From JBEIJQ01 sp040380145 (lineage in GTDB: Bacteria; Bacteroidota; Bacteroidia; Chitinophagales; Saprospiraceae), in assembly GCA_040380145.1 (NCBI GenBank), contig JBEIJQ010000008.1, positions 1 through 38,614 on the forward strand: DNA of 38,614 nucleotides, written 5' to 3'. The position numbers and the translations under genes are program-made. Of the stretch, positions 7,072-15,465 are shown piece by piece; position 1 is the first letter of the stretch; each line of letters opens with the position of its first letter. The notes below the pieces were generated by a model, which was given only the letters and a program-made list of their open reading frames with translations, did not search any database and had not been told where the DNA came from.

Positions 7072-8567
7072 TCAACGGCCGCGCAATTTCCAATTGCTGT
7101 TGTTTTTCGACCGCGAATCGGCATGCTTCCCGTTGGCCGTCAAATGGTTTTGGGGTTTGTGTTGTTGCAAAAAACAGGCGAGCATGGCCGCTATTTTTTC
7201 TTCTTCGGGTTCGACTTTGTTCAACATGGCCGGCTCAAAATATTGCTTGACGAAATTGGTGTCGAAATCGCCGTTCAAAAAAGCCTCGTGGCGCAGTACG
7301 AAATCCCCAAAGGGCAGAGTAGTCTCCACGCCTACGATCCGATACTCCGCGATGGCGCGCAGCATGCGGGCAATGGCCTCTTGTCGATCGGCGCCGTAAG
7401 TGACGAGCTTGGCGATCATCGGATCGTAGAAAATGGGGATGTCCATGCCTTCCGTGAAACCGTCGTCCACCCGGACGCCGTGCCCTTTGGGCGGCTGGTA
7501 AACGGACAACTTACCGACACTGGGCAAAAAATTGTTGGCCGGGTCCTCGGCATACACGCGCAATTCGAGCGCATGCCCTTGGATGCGCAGATCTTCTTGG
7601 CGGAATGCCAGGTGCTCGCCCCGGGCCACGAGGATCTGTTGGCGCACCAGATCGACGCCCGTGATCATTTCGGTGACCGGGTGCTCGACCTGCAGCCTCG
7701 TGTTCATTTCCAGAAAATAGAAGTTCAGGCGGTCGTCAACTAGAAATTCCACTGTGCCGGCCCCGCTGTATTGGCAGGACTTGGCCACTTTTACGGCCGC
7801 CTCGCCCATGGCGCTGCGGATTTCCGGGGTCAGCACCACGGAGGGAGCCCTTCGACCACTTTTTGGTGGCGGCGCTGGATGGAACACTCCCTTTCGAACA
7901 GATAGACGATGTTGCCGTGGTTGTCGGCCAAAATTTGTATCTCGACGTGGCGAGGCTTGGTCACGAATTTTTCGATGAAAACGGAGCCGTCGCCAAAGGA
8001 AGATTCGGCCTCGGAAATGGCGCGGGCCATCATTTCCTCGAGGTCGGCCATGTTTTCGACCACGCGCATCCCCTTGCCCCCCCCCCCGGCGGATGCTTTG
8101 ATCAAAATCGGCAGTCCGACGCGTTCGGCCACGGCACGGGCCTCGGCCGGGTCGCTGACGGCGCGGTCAACTCCGGGCACCATCGGCACATCATAATGCT
8201 TGGCGGCTTCTTTGGCGGCCAGTTTGCTGCCCATCACCCGAATGGCCTCGGGAGAGGGACCGATGAATGTTATCCCTGCATCGGCCACTTTTTGGGCGAA
8301 AACGGCGTTTTCGCTCAAAAAACCGTATCCCGGGTGGATGCCGTCCGCACCGGTCCGTTTGGCCGCCTCCACGATCTTGTCCATCACCAAATAAGATTGA
8401 CTGGAAGGGGCCGGTCCCAACAGCACGGCCTCATCGGCATAGCGGACATGGGGGGCACCGCGATCGGCTTCCGAGTAGACGGCCACGGTGGCAATGCCCA
8501 TTTCCCGGCAGGTGCGCATAACGCGCAGGGCGATTTCGCCCCTGTTGGCGATCAGAATTTTTTTCAT
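7072..8567 (-). pseudogene. accC: acyl-CoA carboxylase biotin carboxylase subunit, frame broken by a 1-base deletion
   Basis: Biotin carboxylase is an ATP-grasp enzyme that makes carboxybiotin from bicarbonate and ATP. Starting at ATG 8567 (MKKILIANRGEIA), the frame carries the ATP-grasp glycine loop AGGGGKGM (about 160-167) and ECSIQRRHQKVVE, then goes off frame at about 7848-7851 and stops near 7830. The other frame resumes with APSVVLTPEIR and carries EMNTRLQVEHPVTE and the C-terminal domain to TGA at 7072. The family reads VVEEAPSVV here; the sequence GAAGGGCTCCC is one base short of GAAGAGGCTCCC. With that base the product would be 498 residues, complete, without a biotinyl domain. Everything else is intact, so a sequencing error is as likely as a real lesion. 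The C-terminal ~30 residues are Asn/Lys-rich and divergent. Confidence 0.85.
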
Positions 8568-8595
8568 GTGTTCCCGAAATTGACGGTTTTCGCCG

Positions 8596-8603
8596 CAAAG
8601 GTA
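8596..8603 (-). promoter_or_regulatory. -7 promoter element of the biotin carboxylase gene
   Basis: TACCTTTG on the minus strand matches TAnnTTTG and is followed by GCGG. A TTG lies 23 bases upstream. The start codon is 28 bases downstream. Confidence 0.6.
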
Positions 8604-8666
8604 ATCCAAGCGGCGCAATTACAGAACAATTCCGGCCCCGCCATTCCTCCAAGCAAGGTTTTTTGC

Positions 8667-8674
8667 TACATTTG
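8667..8674 (+). promoter_or_regulatory. -7 promoter element of the TonB-dependent receptor gene
   Basis: TACATTTG matches TAnnTTTG, followed by CCCC. It gives a leader of roughly 30 bases to the ATG at 8710. The biotin carboxylase promoter faces the other way about 65 bases to the left. Confidence 0.6.
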
Positions 8675-8709
8675 CCCCACAAATGCCCCACGACCCCCCT
8701 CATCTTCCC

Positions 8710-10998
8710 ATGAAATACATCCTGACCGTTCTCTGTGTTTTTTCCGTCCTATTGGTCCATGCCCAAAAAGCCAGCGTACGCGGTTTCGTTTTCGACAAGG
8801 CCACCGGAGAACCCGTTCCATTCGCGCTGGTGGAGGTCGTTGAGGCCAAGGCGGCCAATATGACCGACATGGAAGGGTTTTTCACTATATCTGGTATCGA
8901 GCCCGGCACTTACACGCTGCAGGCGAGTTTCATGGGATACGACACCGCCCGGGCCTCGGTGGCACTCGAAGCGGGCAAGGCCCAGAACCAGTCCTTCTAC
9001 CTGGCCGAGACGGCCACCCAGCTGCTCACGGTCGAGGTCTCGGCCGAAAAACAAAAGGCGAAGGAAACCGTCAACATTTCCAAGACGACCGTGACCGCCA
9101 AGGACATCATCCGACTGCCCTCCGTCGGTGGATCCCCGGACTTGGCGCAATATCTGCAGGTGATTCCGGGCATCATTTTCACGGGCGACCAGGGCGGCCA
9201 GTTGTATGTGCGGGGTGGGGCACCCATCCAAAACAAGTGCCTGATCGACGGGATGACCATCTACAATCCCTTCCACTCCATAGGCTTTTACTCGGTGTTC
9301 GAAACCGATATCATCCGCAACGTGGACGTTTACACGGGCGGCTTCAACGCTGAATACGGGGGGCGCACGTCTGCCATCATCGATGTGACCACCCGCGAGG
9401 GAAACAAAAAACGCTTCGGCGGCAAGATCGAGATGACTCCTTTCATGGCCAAGGCGCTGCTCGAAGGGCCCATTGTCAAACTCAACGAAAAAACGGGCAA
9501 CAGCCTTTCCTTCCTTGTTACCGGCAAGCACTCTTACCTCTCGCAAACTTCCCGGATCTTTTACCCGTATCTGGAACAGGGCCGCCTGCCGTTCAATTTC
9601 ACCGACATTTACGGTAAACTGTCTTACAACAGCGGCAACGGCTCCCGTTTGGGCCTGTTCGGTTTCAGTTACACCGACCGGGTCAATTTTGAGGGCGTGG
9701 CCGATTACGATTGGTCCAGCTATGGCATGGGCACCAACTTCAAGATCATTCCCGGAGAGGCCAAAATGATCATCGGCGGCGCTTTTTCTTTCACCAATTA
9801 CAAGGCTTCGCTCCAAGAGGCCGACCAAGATCCCCGCAGCAGCGCGATTTCCTCGTTCAACGGGGGATTGGACTTCACCGTTTTCGGCAAAAACAGCGAG
9901 CTGCGCTACGGCTTCGAGATCATGGGCTTCAAAACGGATTTCAGTTATGTGTCGGACGGTGGACAAGGCTACCAGCAAATTCTCAATACACCCGAGGTCG
10001 GCGCTTTCATGCGCTACCGCAAAAGGGCCGGGGCATTGGTCTTCGAGCCGGGCCTTCGCCTGCAGTTCTATCCTTCCATCGGTGCGACCCGCCTCGAACC
10101 ACGCCTCGGTTTGAAGGTCAACATTTCCGACAACATCCGGATCAAGTTCGCTGGTGGCATTTATTCGCAGAACCTGATCAGCGCGGTCAACGAGCGCGAC
10201 ATCGTGAACTTCTTCGTTGGTTTCCTCGCAGGGCCCGACGAGGCGGTGTACAATCCCGGCAGCACCGAAGATCCGGTCAAGAACAAGCTCCAGACCTCGG
10301 TGCACGCCATTGGCGGCGTGGAATTCGACCTTGGCCGTCACGTGACGTTCAACGTAGAGCCTTATTGGAAGGGCTTTCCTCAACTGATCAACCTCAACCG
10401 CAACAAGCTCACCACCACCGATCCGGATTACGTTACGGAAACGGGCGATGCTTATGGCGTTGATTTTTCGGCCAAATACAGCCACAAAAATCTGTATGTT
10501 TACTTGGCTTATTCCCATGGGTATGTGAAGCGCAACGACGGCACACAGACCTATTTTACCCATTTCGACCGCCGTCACAATATCAACTTCGTGGCCTCCT
10601 ACGAGTTCGGCAAGCGCAAAAACGAAAAAGATCCCCATCCTTTCGAAGTCAGCGCCCGCTGGAACCTCGGCTCCGGCTTCCCGTTCACGCTCACACAGGG
10701 ATTCTATCCTTTCTACGATTTCGGCGGCGGGATCAATTCCAACTATGCGGGCGGCGGCAACTCCCTCGGCGTGATCTACGACGCGCAGCGCAACACAGGC
10801 CGTCTGCCGTACTACCACCGCTTGGACATATCCATCAAATACCGCCGCGAATTCGGCCGCAACTTCAAGTTGGAAGCCACCGCCGGAGCCACGAATGTGT
10901 ACGACCGGGCCAATATTTTCTATTTCGATCGCATCCGATATGAGCGGGTCAACCAGTTGCCCATCTTGCCCAGCGTATCCGTATCGCTCTCTTTTTGA
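8710..10998 (+). CDS. TonB-dependent receptor with N-terminal CarboxypepD_reg-like domain
   Basis: 762 residues. Outer-membrane 22-strand barrel family that imports large or scarce ligands using TonB energy. Signal peptide at 1-19 (YILTVLCVFSVLLVHAQ). Residues about 21-105 are the carboxypeptidase-regulatory-like Ig fold common in Bacteroidota receptors (GFVFDKATGEPVPFALVEV, MGYDTARASV). The plug follows (about 130-250: LAQYLQVIPGI, QLYVRGGAPIQN, DGMTIYNPFHSIG, GGFNAEYGGRTSAIIDV), then the barrel, ending in an aromatic residue (VSVSLSF) as expected. No SusD partner is adjacent, so it is not a classic Sus pair, and the ligand is unknown. ATG 8710 is chosen over the in-frame ATG at 8683 because it directly precedes the signal peptide. 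Confidence 0.93.
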   Translation: MKYILTVLCVFSVLLVHAQKASVRGFVFDKATGEPVPFALVEVVEAKAANMTDMEGFFTISGIEPGTYTLQASFMGYDTARASVALEAGKAQNQSFYLAETATQLLTVEVSAEKQKAKETVNISKTTVTAKDIIRLPSVGGSPDLAQYLQVIPGIIFTGDQGGQLYVRGGAPIQNKCLIDGMTIYNPFHSIGFYSVFETDIIRNVDVYTGGFNAEYGGRTSAIIDVTTREGNKKRFGGKIEMTPFMAKALLEGPIVKLNEKTGNSLSFLVTGKHSYLSQTSRIFYPYLEQGRLPFNFTDIYGKLSYNSGNGSRLGLFGFSYTDRVNFEGVADYDWSSYGMGTNFKIIPGEAKMIIGGAFSFTNYKASLQEADQDPRSSAISSFNGGLDFTVFGKNSELRYGFEIMGFKTDFSYVSDGGQGYQQILNTPEVGAFMRYRKRAGALVFEPGLRLQFYPSIGATRLEPRLGLKVNISDNIRIKFAGGIYSQNLISAVNERDIVNFFVGFLAGPDEAVYNPGSTEDPVKNKLQTSVHAIGGVEFDLGRHVTFNVEPYWKGFPQLINLNRNKLTTTDPDYVTETGDAYGVDFSAKYSHKNLYVYLAYSHGYVKRNDGTQTYFTHFDRRHNINFVASYEFGKRKNEKDPHPFEVSARWNLGSGFPFTLTQGFYPFYDFGGGINSNYAGGGNSLGVIYDAQRNTGRLPYYHRLDISIKYRREFGRNFKLEATAGATNVYDRANIFYFDRIRYERVNQLPILPSVSVSLSF

Positions 10999-11029
10999 TT
11001 TTTTTCTCAAAAAAAACAAGTGAACACCA

Positions 11030-11043
11030 TTTTGGCGCCAAAA
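11030..11043. promoter_or_regulatory. 14-bp palindrome at the upstream promoter element
   Basis: TTTTGGCGCCAAAA is perfectly symmetric and covers the TTG that serves as the upstream element of the next promoter. The position suggests an operator; no regulator is identified. Confidence 0.4.
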
Positions 11044-11057
11044 AACGTTCTATTACT

Positions 11058-11065
11058 TACATTTG
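11058..11065 (+). promoter_or_regulatory. -7 promoter element of the 190-residue secreted protein gene
   Basis: TACATTTG, identical to the TonB-receptor element, followed by CC. The TTG at 11032-11034 lies 23 bases upstream, slightly longer than ideal. It predicts a leader of about 100 bases. Confidence 0.55.
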
Positions 11066-11170
11066 CCTAGCAACCTTGGTACGATGTGACTTTTGGTACG
11101 CTTTTTGGTAAACGCAAATTGCCAACGGGGACCCATCCAGACTTTTCTTAACTTCTTAAACCATCTTTTT

Positions 11171-11743
11171 ATGAGACCTTTTCTGTTTCTCGCCCTTTCT
11201 TTCATGCTGTCTGTACAGGCCAATGCGCAGACCACCATGCTCAAAACACTGAATCCGGGCAATTCCACCGCCATCGTTTTCGATGTCAAGGCTCCGGTGA
11301 ACGGCAAGTTTTGGGACCAGTCCCACATTCGGGTTCTGCTGAACGTATCTTTGGAAAACGGCTCGGAAATGTTGCTGAAGCAACTGGCTGAAGCCGGTCG
11401 TTACAAAATCGACGGCAAAGTGGAAGGCGAAAATTATGTGGTGATGTTCCCCTACCTGACCCGCGAAGTTGTCATCAAAGGCCAAAAAATCGTTGAAACT
11501 GTCAGCGTGGAAGTTCTGATGCCCGGAGGCCTTGCCGTCACCAACGTTGAAGGCAAGCCCATACAGCTGGTCAACCCCAAAGTCGAAGAACTCAAGGCCC
11601 AAGGCATGGCCATGCGCGGAATGCCTATCTTCAAGCCTTTTGAGGCAGATGTTCTGTTCAAGGCGGGCCTCACCGAGGAGATCAATCCCGAAGATGTCAC
11701 GATCGACGGTGTAAAATTGTCCGATCTGCTCAAAAAGAAATAA
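11171..11743 (+). CDS. secreted protein of unknown function, 190 residues
   Basis: Signal peptide at 1-20 (PFLFLALSFMLSVQANAQ). The mature part alternates short strands and charged turns (STAIVFDVKAPVNGKFW, YKIDGKVEGENYVVMFPYL, VSVEVLMPGGLAV) and contains a Met/Pro-rich patch MAMRGMPIF before a C-terminal VTIDGVKLSDLLKKK. No lipobox and no T9SS domain. I do not recognise a family; a periplasmic strand-rich domain is the best description. It is monocistronic: its own promoter lies upstream and a strong terminator directly downstream. The 5' leader is unusually long at about 100 bases. Confidence 0.8.
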   Translation: MRPFLFLALSFMLSVQANAQTTMLKTLNPGNSTAIVFDVKAPVNGKFWDQSHIRVLLNVSLENGSEMLLKQLAEAGRYKIDGKVEGENYVVMFPYLTREVVIKGQKIVETVSVEVLMPGGLAVTNVEGKPIQLVNPKVEELKAQGMAMRGMPIFKPFEADVLFKAGLTEEINPEDVTIDGVKLSDLLKKK

Positions 11744-11764
11744 TTGCTGGGCTTTGGCCGATTC

Positions 11765-11799
11765 AATCCGTCTCGTATCCGCGGGACGGATTTTTTTTT
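11765..11799 (+). terminator. intrinsic terminator
   Basis: AATCCGTC (11765-11772) pairs perfectly with GACGGATT (11785-11792), followed by a run of nine T from 11791. It begins 22 bases after the stop codon of the secreted-protein gene. Confidence 0.85.
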
Positions 11800-11816
11800 G
11801 GGAAAAATGATCGACT

Positions 11817-12395
11817 CTATTCCGTCAGAAAACGGCCGCCCATTCCACCCGAGACCGCTTCGAAAAGTTCTTGCGGCCTATACTGGCGCCAATTCAATCG
11901 TTGGAGCGCCGGGGGCATTTCAAGGTATTGGTGCAGGCGGGCAGAACGCATTTCCTCGATCACATGCCCTCGGAAATTGATGCAGACTGCCCAGCCGTTC
12001 TCATCGCGGAGCTCTTCGGCCCATTCTTCGTAGTAGGAATCATCGTCCGCATGGAAATTGAGCAGGTTGTCGCCCAAGAAGATGAAGCGGAAAATGCCCT
12101 CTGAACCCATTTGCTGCAGCAGAGCTTGCCGTAGGGTCAGAAAATCGTTGTCGTGGCAATCGTTCCATTCGCCCAACAGTTCGATCAGGGCATACCCGTC
12201 CTCATAGTCCACGAAAAGCACTTTCAGGAACAGGGATTCGGAGCCGATGTCGTCCCACTGTGGATGGATCAGATGGTTGTAGATCTTGTGGGTGTAAAAA
12301 AATTCGCTGTACTGCCTCCCGAAAAAAGGGGAGCGCTCGTCGTCGGATGCGATGTAGTGGTCGCGCCAGCGGAAAAACGGTTCAATGTTGTGCAA
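11817..12395 (-). CDS. conserved-looking hypothetical protein, 192 residues
   Basis: A compact acidic, aromatic-rich protein with features of a folded soluble domain (FFRWRDHYIASDDERSPFFG, IYNHLIHPQWDDIGS, LLGEWNDCHDNDFLTLR, DDDSYYEEWAEEL). It has no signal peptide and no membrane segment. I cannot name a function. The only start near the beginning of the plausible domain is TTG at 12395 (reads LHNIEPFF); the open frame extends upstream to 12677, but that part has shadow-like composition and overlaps the divergent cdsA gene. No TAnnTTTG element is seen for it. Confidence 0.65.
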   Translation of the reverse strand: MHNIEPFFRWRDHYIASDDERSPFFGRQYSEFFYTHKIYNHLIHPQWDDIGSESLFLKVLFVDYEDGYALIELLGEWNDCHDNDFLTLRQALLQQMGSEGIFRFIFLGDNLLNFHADDDSYYEEWAEELRDENGWAVCINFRGHVIEEMRSARLHQYLEMPPALQRLNWRQYRPQELFEAVSGGMGGRFLTE

Positions 12396-12406
12396 GGTCC
12401 GAGTCG

Positions 12407-12436
12407 TTGGTTCTTTTAGGGAAAAGCGTATTTTTG
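12407..12436 (+). promoter_or_regulatory. promoter of cdsA-psd
   Basis: TTG (12407-12409), 19 bases, TATTTTTG (12429-12436): an exact match to the Bacteroidota pattern. The GTG start of cdsA lies 73 bases downstream. The promoter overlaps the first codons of the divergent hypothetical gene. Confidence 0.7.
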
Positions 12437-12509
12437 GCGAAAAGTTTTGCGTTGGGGTCTTGACCTTAAAAATAATGACTGCCCTTGCACTAACCCTAAA
12501 AAACCTTGC

Positions 12510-13430
12510 GTGAACCAAACCCTGCAAAAAAGAGCGATTACAGGTGCCATATTTGGACTGGTGATGGTTTCGGCCACCTTGCTCCATCCTATTTCGTACC
12601 ATTTGCTCTATGCCCTCATCTGCGGTTTGTGCCTGTGGGAATATTCCGGACTCGTTTTTTCGCAGTCGGAAAACCACCGCACTTTCCGGAGATCCAATTT
12701 GACGGCATTCGGTTTTCTGCCCACGGCATTTGTATTGTTGGCCTACACGATGAAAAGTTCGTCCGATCTCGGCGGATTGGGCTCCATAAGCGATATCCTG
12801 GGAATAGGCGATATCGCCCGAGCGCTGGACATGATGAAAAAATTGCCCGCTTTTTTCTTTGCCCTCTATGTGATCCTACCGTTCGTGCTCTTGGGCATCG
12901 AGCTGTTTTTGCCCGGCGAAAACGGTTTCGAACACTTGGGCAAGCACCTCGCCGGAATGGTCTATCTGGGGCTGCCTTTGGTGCTGCCCCACTTGTTCGT
13001 GGACTGGTATGGTGATTTTCAGCCCCTGCTGATGATGGGCATCTTGTTGTTCCTGTGGACCGGCGACACGGCCGCTTATCTCATCGGCAGCTCGATGGGG
13101 CGCCACAAACTTTTCGAGCGCATTTCTCCTGCCAAAACCTGGGAAGGCACCGTCGGCGGGGTTTTGCTTGGTACCCTCTCCGCTTTGGGCTGGGGATTTT
13201 TGATGCCGGTCTGCGGATTCGACGATCTGGCTCCGATCGAATGGATGGGGCTGGGGTTGGTTTGCACGGTATCCGGCGTATTGGGCGATCTGGTGGAATC
13301 CATGATGAAGAGAAAGTTGGAGATCAAGGATTCCGGATCCCTTTTGCCCGGACACGGAGGACTGTTGGATCGTTTCGACGCGATGATCTTTGCTCTTCCT
13401 TTCTCGGTCATGTATCTTTTTTTTGTGTAA
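12510..13430 (+). CDS. cdsA: phosphatidate cytidylyltransferase
   Basis: 306 residues. Makes CDP-diacylglycerol from phosphatidic acid and CTP, the branch point of phospholipid synthesis; an inner-membrane enzyme. Several membrane segments are visible (about 12-30, 33-50, 68-82, 110-130 and on). The C-terminal family signature is intact: SMMKRKLEIKDSGSLLPGHG continuing GLLDR, preceded by RISPAKTWEGTVGG. The GTG at 12510 (VNQTLQKRAITGAIFG) is chosen because it directly precedes the first membrane helix. psd follows after 17 bases, so both probably share the promoter at 12407-12436. The serine transferase step (pssA) between them is not in the window. Confidence 0.93.
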   Translation: MNQTLQKRAITGAIFGLVMVSATLLHPISYHLLYALICGLCLWEYSGLVFSQSENHRTFRRSNLTAFGFLPTAFVLLAYTMKSSSDLGGLGSISDILGIGDIARALDMMKKLPAFFFALYVILPFVLLGIELFLPGENGFEHLGKHLAGMVYLGLPLVLPHLFVDWYGDFQPLLMMGILLFLWTGDTAAYLIGSSMGRHKLFERISPAKTWEGTVGGVLLGTLSALGWGFLMPVCGFDDLAPIEWMGLGLVCTVSGVLGDLVESMMKRKLEIKDSGSLLPGHGGLLDRFDAMIFALPFSVMYLFFV

Positions 13431-13447
13431 AATATTCTTGAAAAATC

Positions 13448-14113
13448 ATGATTCGCCTGCATAGGGAGGGCTTCCCTTTTCTTTGGTACCTGATCGGATT
13501 TGTGGCCCTGTCGGCCTTTGCCGTGTATCGCTTTTTGGATGGCCAACTGGTCTGGCAGATCGTTTTGGGCGTCCTGCTGCTCGATGTGCTGCTCCTATGT
13601 CTGCAATTTTTCAGAAATCCCGACCGGACGGTCGCCGAAACGGACGACAACAAAATTTTGGCGCCCGCCGACGGAAAGGTCGTGGTGATCGAAGAGGTGG
13701 ACGAGCCTGAATTTTTGGGCGAACGCCGGATCCAGGTGTCCATCTTCATGTCCCCGTTCAATGTGCACGTCAACCGGCATCCCATCGGCGGAAAGATCAT
13801 ATTTTCCAAATATCACCCTGGCCTGTTCCTGATGGCTTGGAACCCCAAGTCCTCGACCGAGAACGAACGCACCACGGTGGTGTACGAAAACCGCGGTCGA
13901 AAGATCCTCGTGCGCCAAATAGCGGGCTTTTTGGCCCGGCGTATTTTGTGCTACGCCCAAGAGGGCCAAACGGTCAAACAAGGAGACGAGCTCGGCTTTA
14001 TACGATTCGGCTCTCGCGTGGACCTATTTTTGCCCTTGGACGCCCGGATCAATGTGCAGCTCGACGAGGTCGTGACGGGCAATCGAACGGTGTTGGCCGA
14101 ATTAAGGCCTTGA
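13448..14113 (+). CDS. psd: phosphatidylserine decarboxylase, short self-cleaving form
   Basis: 221 residues. Converts phosphatidylserine to phosphatidylethanolamine using a pyruvoyl group made by self-cleavage. Two N-terminal membrane helices (about 11-27, 34-51), then FFRNPDR, LAPADGKVVVIEEV, FMSPFNVHVNRHPIGG, and the cleavage site in IRFGSRVDLFLP, where Gly-Ser is split so that Ser becomes the pyruvoyl. This matches the short class related to archaetidylserine decarboxylases rather than the longer E. coli type. It is second in the cdsA-psd pair. Its last 12 bases overlap the 3' end of miaA on the other strand. Confidence 0.93.
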   Translation: MIRLHREGFPFLWYLIGFVALSAFAVYRFLDGQLVWQIVLGVLLLDVLLLCLQFFRNPDRTVAETDDNKILAPADGKVVVIEEVDEPEFLGERRIQVSIFMSPFNVHVNRHPIGGKIIFSKYHPGLFLMAWNPKSSTENERTTVVYENRGRKILVRQIAGFLARRILCYAQEGQTVKQGDELGFIRFGSRVDLFLPLDARINVQLDEVVTGNRTVLAELRP

Positions 14114-14974
14114 CCAGATCAGATCGCGTTCTTTGCGCAGCCAAGTCATCTGCCGCTTGGCGTAGTTGCGCGTATGCTGTTTGATCAGCGCCACGGCTGT
14201 GTCCAGATCCGTTTTGCCCTCGAAATAATCGAACAGCTCGGTATATCCCACCGTTTGAAGGGCCGGTAGGTGGCGTCGGTTGTGGAAATTCTCCGCCTCT
14301 GCAAGCAGTCCGGCAGCCATCATGTCGTCCACGCGCCTGTCAATTCTGGCGTACAATTCCTCCCGCGGCAGTTCCAGCGCGATTTTTCTTATGTTGAAAG
14401 GGCGTTCTGCCACGGATCGGGTCCTGTGTCCTGAATAGGTACTGCCGGTGGCAATACAAACTTCCAATGCTCGGCGCAGGCGAGCCGGATTGAGGCGGTC
14501 CACTTGTCGGTAATACACAGGATCGGCCAGTTCGACGGCTTTTTGCAGGGCCGAAAGCCCTCCCGATCGAAAAAGGGCATCCACTTCCTCGCGGACGGAG
14601 GGGGGCACCGGCGCAAAATCGTCGAAGCCTTCGCAGACGGCCTTGATGTATAGTCCCGAACCGCCGACGAGGATGGCCAACGGGTTTTGCTCAAAATATT
14701 TTTCCAAAAAAAGTAGTACATCGCGGGCGAAATCCCCCGCGCTGTAGGGCTGTTCGACGGAAATGCAATCCACGAAATGGTGTGGGACTAGGGCCCGCTC
14801 TTCGGCTGTGGGCTTGGCCGTTCCTATGTCGAGCCCGAGGTAAAACTGTCGGCTGTCGGCCGAAATGATCTCCGCGCCGGTTTCGATGGCCAAGCGGATG
14901 GCGTGGGCGGTCTTGCCGCTGGCAGTGGGGCCTGCGACGACCAGCAGGGTAGGGAGGGTTGGTTTTTCGATCAC
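14102..14974 (-). CDS. miaA: tRNA dimethylallyltransferase
   Basis: 290 residues. Attaches dimethylallyl to N6 of A37 in tRNAs reading UNN codons. The P-loop GPTASGKT is near the N-terminus, then ISADSRQFYLGLDIGTAKPT, the catalytic VGGSGLYIKA, and the family C-terminus with LQTVGYTELFDYFEG and IKQHTRNYAKRQMTWLRK. The start is GTG 14974 (VIEKPTLPTLLVVAGPT); it overlaps the thioredoxin stop as GTGA, so the two are translationally coupled. A longer open frame upstream is the shadow of that gene. It is third in the repeat protein - thioredoxin - miaA trio. Confidence 0.95.
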   Translation of the reverse strand: MIEKPTLPTLLVVAGPTASGKTAHAIRLAIETGAEIISADSRQFYLGLDIGTAKPTAEERALVPHHFVDCISVEQPYSAGDFARDVLLFLEKYFEQNPLAILVGGSGLYIKAVCEGFDDFAPVPPSVREEVDALFRSGGLSALQKAVELADPVYYRQVDRLNPARLRRALEVCIATGSTYSGHRTRSVAERPFNIRKIALELPREELYARIDRRVDDMMAAGLLAEAENFHNRRHLPALQTVGYTELFDYFEGKTDLDTAVALIKQHTRNYAKRQMTWLRKERDLIWSRP

Positions 14975-15465
14975 CGTCTCGAGCGGATCCGCCCCAATTT
15001 TTCGAGCAGTTCGACCTCGCCGTGATAACCGATCAGTCGCTCCAAGGCCTTGCCGTCGTTGCCGACTGCGACAAGGGTCGGATAAATTTCGATCCCGAAT
15101 TTTTGGGCCATTTCGATCCCGTCGAAATCCAACCTGCCGTCGAGTGGCACGAACAAAAATCCGGTTTGCAGCGCGGTGGACACATCCACATCCGGAAAAA
15201 CAAACTCTTCCATGTTGCGACAGGCGGGGCACCAGGAGCCGTGGAAGTAGAAAAGCAAGGTGCGATGGGCTTTCTGCGCGGAATCGCACATGGTACGCAG
15301 ATAGTCCCGATTGAGATACAGTTCGGCCAGCCGATCGGCCCGATCCGAGCTGTTTTGGTTGTCTTGGGGCTGTGCCCAGAGGCCAAAATGAAAAAACAGC
15401 AGGGGTACCGCCGACCAAAGCGCCGAAAGCAAGGGCCGTAAGGCAGCACGAATCGGCATGGTCAT
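14971..15465 (-). CDS. secreted thioredoxin-like protein
   Basis: 164 residues. Signal sequence or anchor at 1-32 (long, ending GLWAQPQ). The thioredoxin fold has its redox pair in SWCPACRNMEEFVF (C79, C82) and the cis-proline in IYPTLVAV. It resembles thioredoxin-fold DsbD-gamma/Thioredoxin_7-type domains, where FHGSWCPAC is followed by an aromatic-rich helix. Likely an envelope thiol reductase or oxidase; the partner is unknown, but the upstream repeat protein has several cysteines. The start ATG 15465 overlaps the upstream stop as ATGA, and the end overlaps miaA. Confidence 0.85.
   Translation of the reverse strand: MTMPIRAALRPLLSALWSAVPLLFFHFGLWAQPQDNQNSSDRADRLAELYLNRDYLRTMCDSAQKAHRTLLFYFHGSWCPACRNMEEFVFPDVDVSTALQTGFLFVPLDGRLDFDGIEMAQKFGIEIYPTLVAVGNDGKALERLIGYHGEVELLEKLGRIRSRR

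Noticed and set aside
8079..8090. Suspected frameshift at the G11 run in the biotin carboxylase
   Set aside because: The reading frame passes through it correctly as AGGGGKGM; the actual break is about 230 bases downstream in the gene.
8749..11019. 756-codon open frame on the minus strand, fully antisense to the TonB receptor
   Set aside because: It lacks any recognisable domain, and the sense frame is an unambiguous receptor. Long antisense frames arise here from the codon bias of the sense gene.
12396..12677. 94-codon N-terminal extension of the 192-residue hypothetical
   Set aside because: It overlaps cdsA on the other strand and has shadow-like composition.
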